Under the pieces are notes generated by a model. That model did no database searches. It was given only the letters and a program-made list of their open reading frames with translations, and had not been told where the DNA came from. Source: Paenibacillus phytorum (GTDB lineage: Bacteria; Bacillota; Bacilli; Paenibacillales; NBRC-103111). From it: a DNA stretch of 64,000 bases. The stretch lies in NCBI RefSeq assembly GCF_013141715.1, contig NZ_WHOA01000030.1:62001-126000 (forward strand), given 5' to 3'. This document shows positions 58,970 to 64,000 of this stretch, one piece after another. Made by a program: the position numbers and the translations under genes. Position 1 is the first letter of the stretch. Each line of letters starts with the position of its first letter.

Positions 58970-60652
58970 ATGAATTTGGAAACACGCATTGAGGCACTGG
59001 AAAAGAAGGTCAATGAACTTGAAGAACAACTGAGCATCCTGCTTGAGAAAACCACAAAGTCACAAGTTCAGCAAGTACATACGACGCAACCAACATTTGA
59101 TCAAAAACCGCAATCCATGCAGCCGCACCATCTGAATGAGGTGACAATACCCATCAAGCAACCGGCGCCCCCAAGGGATTGGGAGCATTTGATCGCTCGC
59201 GTCTGGCTGCCGCGGATATTCATCGTCGTCTTTCTATTAGGTGTCCTATGGGGCTTTACAGCAGCCGTTAATGCGGGGATTATCACCGAACCCGTTCGCT
59301 GCATACTGGGCGTCATCGTCGCAGGCTTCATGTATTGGCAAGGAGAAGTCCAAATTCGCCGCAAACGCATGGCTCTGGGGCAAGTGCTGCTCGGCGGATC
59401 CAGCGGGGTCCTTATTCTATCTCTTTTCGCAGCACATATGCTGTTCGCATTGATTCCGCCTACACTTGCGTTCGTTCTATACGTCGTAACAATAGCTGCT
59501 AGTGTATTTACGGCGGTCCGTCATCGCTCACAGACTCTCATGATCATTACCCTGCTCGCCGGTTATCTAGTGCCTTTCCTAGTCGACTCAGCCAAACCAA
59601 ATATTTGGGTATTTGCAGGCTATGAAGGGTTATTTTCAATGGTCATGATGCTGTTATCGTTACGTTATTCCTTTCGTGGCGCTTATTTTACTGCGTTTGG
59701 AGTTCTACATCTCCCATTACTCTTTTCAACTCTGTTCGCATATGACATGGGCAGCCGCCCCGCGATTCTTACCGTCGTTATTTTGCAGCATTTGCTCCTC
59801 TTTGCGATATCTGTTCTCCGTTCCAAAGACAGCTTGATTGGGCAGCGAGTCACTTTATTCCTAAGCTTCGGCCTGCTCGCGGCGTGGACGTACGGCCTAT
59901 ATGGCGATTCCAAAGATCGTGTCTTCTATGAATGGATGCTAGCGATATGGTCGCTTCTCTATAGCGGTACTTCTTTTTGGCTGTATCGTCAAAAGAGAGC
60001 TTTTTCTGTTCAGCTATCCATTGCAACGTTCAGCGTTTTCCTTTGGCTCATCTACGTGCTGCACGCGGATCAAGCCGGCTCCGCCATTCTTGTAGAGGGT
60101 GCAATTGCGCTATGTTTAGGAGCTAAATTCAAAAGCAAACTGCAGCAAATCAGCGGGGCTATCACTTATTTCATTGGGATGTTGTTCGTCCTCACTCATC
60201 CGATACGTGATCTAGTATCAGACGAATCTTTTGCGTGGCTTGTACTCGTGGCAACAATTGGCGGCCTGTATGCTTTCTACCGTGCCACACTTGAAGAAGG
60301 CCGCGCTCGAACTGAAATCAGTCTCATCCTGTTATGGATGGAGTTAATTCTCTTACTCATCTATCTTACACAGCTGACCAATTCACTGACACGAACGCTC
60401 ACTTACGACTACCAACATTTAATACTTTCAGCAGTGTGGGTTGTTTACGCTATTTTGCTCATTGTCTTTGGTCTCATTGTCCAAAAGCCTAAAGCAAGAC
60501 TAGTGGGTATCATTTTCTTATTCGTTACCTTACTCAAAATTATTTTCATCGATTTACCTGATGTATCAACGGCCGTTCGGGCTATTCTGTTCATCGGACT
60601 TGGAGCCATTGGTGTTGGTATTTCTAGATTATTTTATAAGCGGAAGGATTAG
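58970..60652 (+). CDS. DUF2339 polytopic membrane protein
   Basis: Protein of 560 residues. An N-terminal coiled coil (about 1-30, NLETRIEALEKKVNELEEQL) and a Gln/Pro-rich linker to about 70 precede about fourteen hydrophobic segments that fill the rest. The stretch EHLIARVWLPRIFIVVFLLG at the start of the membrane part and GLGAIGVGISRLFYKRKD at the end are typical of DUF2339. Function is unknown. GGGGGG lies six to eight bases before the ATG. It is divergent from the germinant receptor operon and ends at a shared terminator. Confidence 0.85.
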   Translation: MNLETRIEALEKKVNELEEQLSILLEKTTKSQVQQVHTTQPTFDQKPQSMQPHHLNEVTIPIKQPAPPRDWEHLIARVWLPRIFIVVFLLGVLWGFTAAVNAGIITEPVRCILGVIVAGFMYWQGEVQIRRKRMALGQVLLGGSSGVLILSLFAAHMLFALIPPTLAFVLYVVTIAASVFTAVRHRSQTLMIITLLAGYLVPFLVDSAKPNIWVFAGYEGLFSMVMMLLSLRYSFRGAYFTAFGVLHLPLLFSTLFAYDMGSRPAILTVVILQHLLLFAISVLRSKDSLIGQRVTLFLSFGLLAAWTYGLYGDSKDRVFYEWMLAIWSLLYSGTSFWLYRQKRAFSVQLSIATFSVFLWLIYVLHADQAGSAILVEGAIALCLGAKFKSKLQQISGAITYFIGMLFVLTHPIRDLVSDESFAWLVLVATIGGLYAFYRATLEEGRARTEISLILLWMELILLLIYLTQLTNSLTRTLTYDYQHLILSAVWVVYAILLIVFGLIVQKPKARLVGIIFLFVTLLKIIFIDLPDVSTAVRAILFIGLGAIGVGISRLFYKRKD

Positions 60653-60661
60653 ATATCGTGC

Positions 60662-60700
60662 AAAAAAAGCCGTCCCGAGCTAATACTCGAGGCGGCTTTT
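60662..60700. terminator. Bidirectional terminator between DUF2339 and MBL genes
   Basis: AAAAGCCGTCCCGAG pairs with CTCGAGGCGGCTTTT (one mismatch) around CTAATA, with an A-run before and a T-run within the far arm. It lies between the convergent genes. Confidence 0.85.
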
Positions 60701-60708
60701 CAAAATAA

Positions 60709-61629
60709 CTATGAAAGATCAAATGCCATTAAATCTCTAGCCATCGTGATTCGGCCTGAGTAGATATCTCGCATGCCTTCCGTGTAATCGGCCTCGGCCT
60801 CCTCATTAGCTGCAGGCGCAGGTATATGGTGGGTGAGCACCAGATGGGAAATCCCAGCTGCTCTGGCGATTTCAGCGACTTCCAGCGTAGTTGAATGATA
60901 CTTCGCAGGATTGGATAAACCAATCGTCTGCTCGGGAAATTTGGCAATAAGCGCGTCCAGCCATGTTTTATTGTAAGATTCATGCACAAGTAAATCGACA
61001 CCTTGACTATGTTTGACCATATTTTCAACAGGGATCGTATCCCCCGAAATGACAACCGATTTGCCGTTGTATTCGAATTTATAAGCTATAGCTGGATAAA
61101 CAGGCTTATGATCCACTTCGAAAGCGGTAATTTTAACACCACCCTGGTCGTAAACAATACCCTCGTTGCTTTCGAAGTATTGAATGTCCGCCCCTGCGCC
61201 GGCTGAGAAATTATAATTCACCCGAAGATTCACGTCGAAATCGAAAGACTCTCTCATTTTACTTATGATCGCTTTCGTCGTCGTTGGTCCGTACACATTC
61301 ATTGGACCTTTCCGCCCCTCAAATACCCGATCTGCAATCACATGTGTACGCCAGCTCGTAATGAATACATCGAAAAATCCGGAATTATGATCGCTATGAT
61401 GATGGGTGAAAAAGACATCCGAAATCCGCTGCGGCATGATCCCCGCCTTAATCAGTTGATCAACGGTCGCGCCACCGCAGTCGAACAGAAAGGTTTTATC
61501 CCCTGCGAGAATGGCAACGCCTGCTTTGGCTCTACCATAGAAGGCTCTCGGTGTACCCGTGCCTAGTATCACTACTTTGATATGCTCATGAAAATCCGGC
61601 AATAGGTTTTCCTGCGGTTGTATGTGCAA
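60709..61629 (-). CDS. MBL-fold metallo-hydrolase (RNase Z-like group)
   Basis: Metallo-beta-lactamase-fold hydrolase of 306 residues, cytoplasmic. Metal ligands are HHHSDHNSG (H-x-H-x-D-H, about residues 76-81), D in VVISGDTIP and H in LVLTHHIPAPA; the opening VKVVILGTGTPRAFYGRAKA and FLFDCGGATVDQLIK resemble RNase Z and arylsulfatase-like members. Start is TTG at 61629, eight bases after AGGAGG. It lies 27 bases after the sulfonate-type binding protein gene, on the same strand, so it may belong to that unit: an arylsulfatase-like activity would suit a sulfonate importer, which is a guess. Confidence 0.8.
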   Translation of the reverse strand: MHIQPQENLLPDFHEHIKVVILGTGTPRAFYGRAKAGVAILAGDKTFLFDCGGATVDQLIKAGIMPQRISDVFFTHHHSDHNSGFFDVFITSWRTHVIADRVFEGRKGPMNVYGPTTTKAIISKMRESFDFDVNLRVNYNFSAGAGADIQYFESNEGIVYDQGGVKITAFEVDHKPVYPAIAYKFEYNGKSVVISGDTIPVENMVKHSQGVDLLVHESYNKTWLDALIAKFPEQTIGLSNPAKYHSTTLEVAEIARAAGISHLVLTHHIPAPAANEEAEADYTEGMRDIYSGRITMARDLMAFDLS

Positions 61630-61656
61630 ATGAATGACCTCCTAAGTAAACTATGA

Positions 61657-62685
61657 TTATTTTTCTTTTTTCACTTCATTCAAGAGCGTTAAATCCAGGA
61701 ATTTACTGAAGTCGAGTTCTTCCGCTTTTACTTTTAAGTATCCGGCCTCAAAGGAAGCTTTGGCCTGCTCGTTTATATCCTCTAAGGTGATATCTTCCGT
61801 TAGTTTCAAATGGTCGATGGCCGCTTTAATGAGTGCAGGATCCATCCCTTTACCGGTTAACTGCTTCAATTCATCGCTAATCAGACCATAGGCTTTGCTC
61901 GGGTTTTGCTGAATAAAATCGATGGCCTGTTTGTTTGCTTTCACGGCTTTTTTGGCCAAATCACGGTGCTCTTTGAGAAATTTATCGCTCGCTACGAGAA
62001 TCGTTAATGGATAATTCCCGTCTTTTGGTGGAATTTTATTCCAATCTACTAAAATCGTTCCAGAACCTTCTTGAATGATTTGTGTCCCCCAAGGTTCTGC
62101 AATTAATGTGGCATCCACTTCTTTCTGCCTTATCGCAACCAAAGTATCTGCTGGAGCACGTGTAACGATTTGTACACCGGAAGTATCTGTGGATACTTTT
62201 AAACCTTCCTGTTTCAGCAGCAGGCGAAGAGACAGATCCGGCGTGCCACCTTTGGCCGCAACGGCCACGGTTTTACCAACGAGATCCTTAACGGATTGGA
62301 TGCCAGCATCCTTACGAGCCACCAATACCGCTCCACCGTTATTCGCTCCAGAGATCACCTTGATATTTTTACTTTTCAAATGTTGATTAATGACTGGTCC
62401 CGGACCTACATAACCAATATCAATCTGATCGGTCGCAATCGCCGTTGCGAAGTCCGCTCCGTTATCAAAAGCCGTGACTTCAATCTTGGCATTTTGGCCA
62501 AAGCCTTGCTGGAAGTAGTTATTTTGCAGTGCTACAAATCCCGGAGCATGTGTAACATTTTTCAAAATACCAATTTTCACCGTTGCACTGGCAGCACTTG
62601 ACGCTGCTTCTTTACTCTGTCCGCAAGCTGACAATAGCAGTGATCCAGTTAACACCAAACTCATGACCCAACCTAATTTTTTCAA
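61657..62685 (-). CDS. Aliphatic sulfonate/nitrate-type ABC binding lipoprotein (SsuA-like)
   Basis: Substrate-binding protein of the NMT1/SsuA group, 342 residues. The lipobox Cys is in SLLLSACGQSKEAASS (about residue 21), so it is anchored outside the membrane. The mature protein has IGILKNVTHAPGFVALQNNY, QIDIGYVGPGPVINQHLKSK and DLVGKTVAVAAKGGTPDLSL, which is the usual pattern of these proteins. It lies 35 bases after the permease gene in the order ATPase-permease-binding protein. Aliphatic sulfonates or taurine are the likely substrates; nitrate or thiamine precursors cannot be excluded. Confidence 0.87.
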   Translation of the reverse strand: MKKLGWVMSLVLTGSLLLSACGQSKEAASSAASATVKIGILKNVTHAPGFVALQNNYFQQGFGQNAKIEVTAFDNGADFATAIATDQIDIGYVGPGPVINQHLKSKNIKVISGANNGGAVLVARKDAGIQSVKDLVGKTVAVAAKGGTPDLSLRLLLKQEGLKVSTDTSGVQIVTRAPADTLVAIRQKEVDATLIAEPWGTQIIQEGSGTILVDWNKIPPKDGNYPLTILVASDKFLKEHRDLAKKAVKANKQAIDFIQQNPSKAYGLISDELKQLTGKGMDPALIKAAIDHLKLTEDITLEDINEQAKASFEAGYLKVKAEELDFSKFLDLTLLNEVKKEK

Positions 62686-62720
62686 AATAATTCCCCCTTA
62701 TTTGTTCTATGGAACGCCAA

Positions 62721-63476
62721 TTATTTCTTAAGCTGAAAGCGAAGCACGATTTTATCCTCAAGCTGTTTGAAACAAAAATGATCCGAAATTGTGCCTATAA
62801 CGGCGATAATAATGACCACACACAAAATGGATGCCGTATCCCCAAGCCCGCGTCCATCCTGAAGCATTTGTCCGAGCCCCACTCCCTTGGCAATAAGCTC
62901 TCCAGCTACAAGTGCGCGCCAAGCAAAAGCCCAAGCCACTCGAATCCCTGTGATCCAATGGGGAAATGCCGCCGGCAGCTGCACTTGAAAGAACAAGCGA
63001 TATCCGCTGCCTGTTCCTAGCATTTGCGCAGCTCTCAGATGAATCGGTGAAATGTTCAAAATCCCCGTCCTGCTCGCCATGGACATCGTCCAAGTCGCAC
63101 CAATCGTTGTAATGAAAATGACGGAAGTATCATTAAGTCCAAACCAAATAATCGCGAATGGAAGCCACGCTATACTCGGAACAGTCTGAAGGGCAACAAC
63201 CACAAAGCCAAAAGTTTCGTCAAAATACCGATAACGTGCAAATAAGTAGCCCAATATCGTCCCAAGCCCAATCGAAATAGCGAATGAAATGAGTAAGCGT
63301 CGTAGACTAGCGACAATCGCGTTAAGGAGATGCCCTTGCGTAAAGCCATCATAGAAAGCTTGAAAGGTTTGCAGCGGTGAAGGAAACTTCCACCCCCACT
63401 GAAAAACCCTAAATCCCAACTCCCATATGATCAGCAGAAGAATTAGAAATAGGGTTCTTCTTAAGGCTGTATTCAT
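62721..63476 (-). CDS. ABC transporter permease (SsuC-like)
   Basis: Inner-membrane permease of 251 residues with about six helices, the first being LFLILLLIIWELGFRVFQW. The EAA-like loop is LRAAQMLGTGSGYRLFFQVQ followed by LPAAFPHWITGIRVAWAFAW, typical of the SsuC/TauC/NrtB family. The start overlaps the ATPase gene by 68 bases. GTYLFARY-like GTILGYLFARYRYFDETF is seen near residue 80. It works with the upstream ATPase and the downstream binding protein. Confidence 0.9.
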   Translation of the reverse strand: MNTALRRTLFLILLLIIWELGFRVFQWGWKFPSPLQTFQAFYDGFTQGHLLNAIVASLRRLLISFAISIGLGTILGYLFARYRYFDETFGFVVVALQTVPSIAWLPFAIIWFGLNDTSVIFITTIGATWTMSMASRTGILNISPIHLRAAQMLGTGSGYRLFFQVQLPAAFPHWITGIRVAWAFAWRALVAGELIAKGVGLGQMLQDGRGLGDTASILCVVIIIAVIGTISDHFCFKQLEDKIVLRFQLKK

Positions 63477-64000
63477 GGCCGAGCTCCTCTCTGACTACCT
63501 TCTCGAGCTCATCCGTCAGAGCTTCCATAATTTTATTTTCCAAGGCATGAATGAGCGGATCGCCGCTTTGATGAGGCCTTGCTGCTTGTACGGCAAATTC
63601 CTTCTTGACCCTGCCTGGCTGCGTTGCCATAACGATAACCCGATCTGACAAAATAACGGCTTCGCGAATGTTATGTGTAATAAACAAAATTGTTTTACCT
63701 GTTTTCAGCCAAATCTCTTCTAAATCCTTTAGTAAAATAAATCGTGTTTGCTCATCCAAGGCCGCAAAAGGTTCATCCATCAACAGGATGTCGGGATCCA
63801 TAACGAGCGCCCTGGCAATGGCTACTCTTTGTTTCATTCCCCCGGATAGCTCGTGTGGATAACTATCGACAAACTTACTCAAGTGAACGGCTTTAATCTG
63901 CTCAAAGGCGAGGGCATAGCGTTCTTTCTTCGATAACCCCTTTTGCTTCAAACCAAAGGCCACATTATCGAGAACTGTAAGCCAAGGAAACAGGCCGTGC
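63409..64000 (-). CDS. ABC transporter ATP-binding protein (SsuB-like), partial
   Basis: C-terminal part of an ABC ATPase; the frame is open beyond base 64000. Read from the edge it starts HGLFPWLTVLDNVAFGLK (just after the Q-loop), then the signature YPHELSGGMKQRVAIARAL, Walker B DILLMDEPFAALD and the switch His in LFITHNIREAV. The 68-base overlap with the permease gene is unusually long for this operon type and implies translational coupling. The C-terminal tail EKVVREELGHEYSLKKNP is family-like up to the overlap and free after it. Confidence 0.92.
   Translation of the reverse strand, partial: HGLFPWLTVLDNVAFGLKQKGLSKKERYALAFEQIKAVHLSKFVDSYPHELSGGMKQRVAIARALVMDPDILLMDEPFAALDEQTRFILLKDLEEIWLKTGKTILFITHNIREAVILSDRVIVMATQPGRVKKEFAVQAARPHQSGDPLIHALENKIMEALTDELEKVVREELGHEYSLKKNPISNSSADHMGVGI

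Noticed and set aside
1..64000. CRISPR array, tRNA, rRNA, insertion sequence or replication origin
   Set aside because: No regularly spaced identical repeats, no cloverleaf or rRNA sequence, no transposase and no DnaA-box cluster was seen while reading both strands.

Overview
The window looks like chromosomal DNA of a spore-forming, plant-polysaccharide-degrading Bacillales bacterium, most likely Paenibacillus or a close relative. The support is a GerA-type germinant receptor operon, a YjcZ-like spore peptide, strong AGGAGG ribosome binding sites, a T-box leader, CUT1 sugar transporters without their own ATPase, and many AraC-family regulators. There are no rRNA or tRNA genes, no CRISPR array and no insertion sequence. 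Genus is an inference from gene content; no marker gene settles it.

Layout. 1-9604 (all minus strand): L-rhamnose use, read from right to left as binding lipoprotein, two permeases, a YesN-type response regulator without a kinase, then rhaEW, rhaA and the window-truncated rhaB. 9860-10429: ribosomal protein bL25/Ctc. 10525-15341: a divergent locus, with an HTH regulator plus a DUF1861 beta-propeller protein on one side and a GT4 glycosyltransferase, an alpha-toroid-like protein and GDP-mannose pyrophosphorylase on the other; a promoter and a terminator-like hairpin lie in the leader of the latter operon. 15349-18984: MFS exporter, a DJ-1/PfpI gene remnant, DUF2306 membrane protein and its divergent TetR regulator, YpsA. 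19238-28741: esterase/oxidoreductase operon with a divergent AraC regulator, glucuronate isomerase, VanW-like protein, PhyH-type dioxygenase with a divergent AraC regulator, M29 aminopeptidase. 28806-38014: IleRS of the eukaryote-like type behind a T-box, then arginase, aspartase and ornithine aminotransferase with small unrelated genes between them.

38168-41210 holds small genes and phage debris: a CBM9-like protein, a truncated terminase-small-subunit-like gene, a YjcZ peptide, and two tyrosine-recombinase C-terminal fragments that abut in opposite orientation and were visible only by reading the gap by eye. 41367-49689: MFS transporter, a membrane AraC sensor-regulator, and an LplABC-type oligosaccharide transporter with a cre match in front. 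49739-53052: PadR/CPBP pair and a GH2 glycosidase whose promoter is bracketed by two inverted 21-bp operator-like copies. 53569-58837: a germinant receptor operon with two B subunits (order B-A-C-D-B). 58970-64000: DUF2339 membrane protein, MBL-fold hydrolase and a sulfonate/nitrate-type ABC transporter cut by the window end.

How it works together. Rhamnose catabolism, glucuronate isomerase, GH2 hydrolase, an LplABC-type importer, an esterase and a Gfo/Idh/MocA oxidoreductase fit scavenging of rhamnose- and uronate-rich plant cell-wall glycans. Arginase, ornithine aminotransferase and aspartase fit amino-acid catabolism. No clearly undescribed system is proven. The best candidates for a second look are the mannose-glycan-like locus with its leader hairpin (11435-15341), the double-B germinant receptor operon, the bracketed GH2 promoter, and a two-copy hairpin repeat family at 22603-22836.
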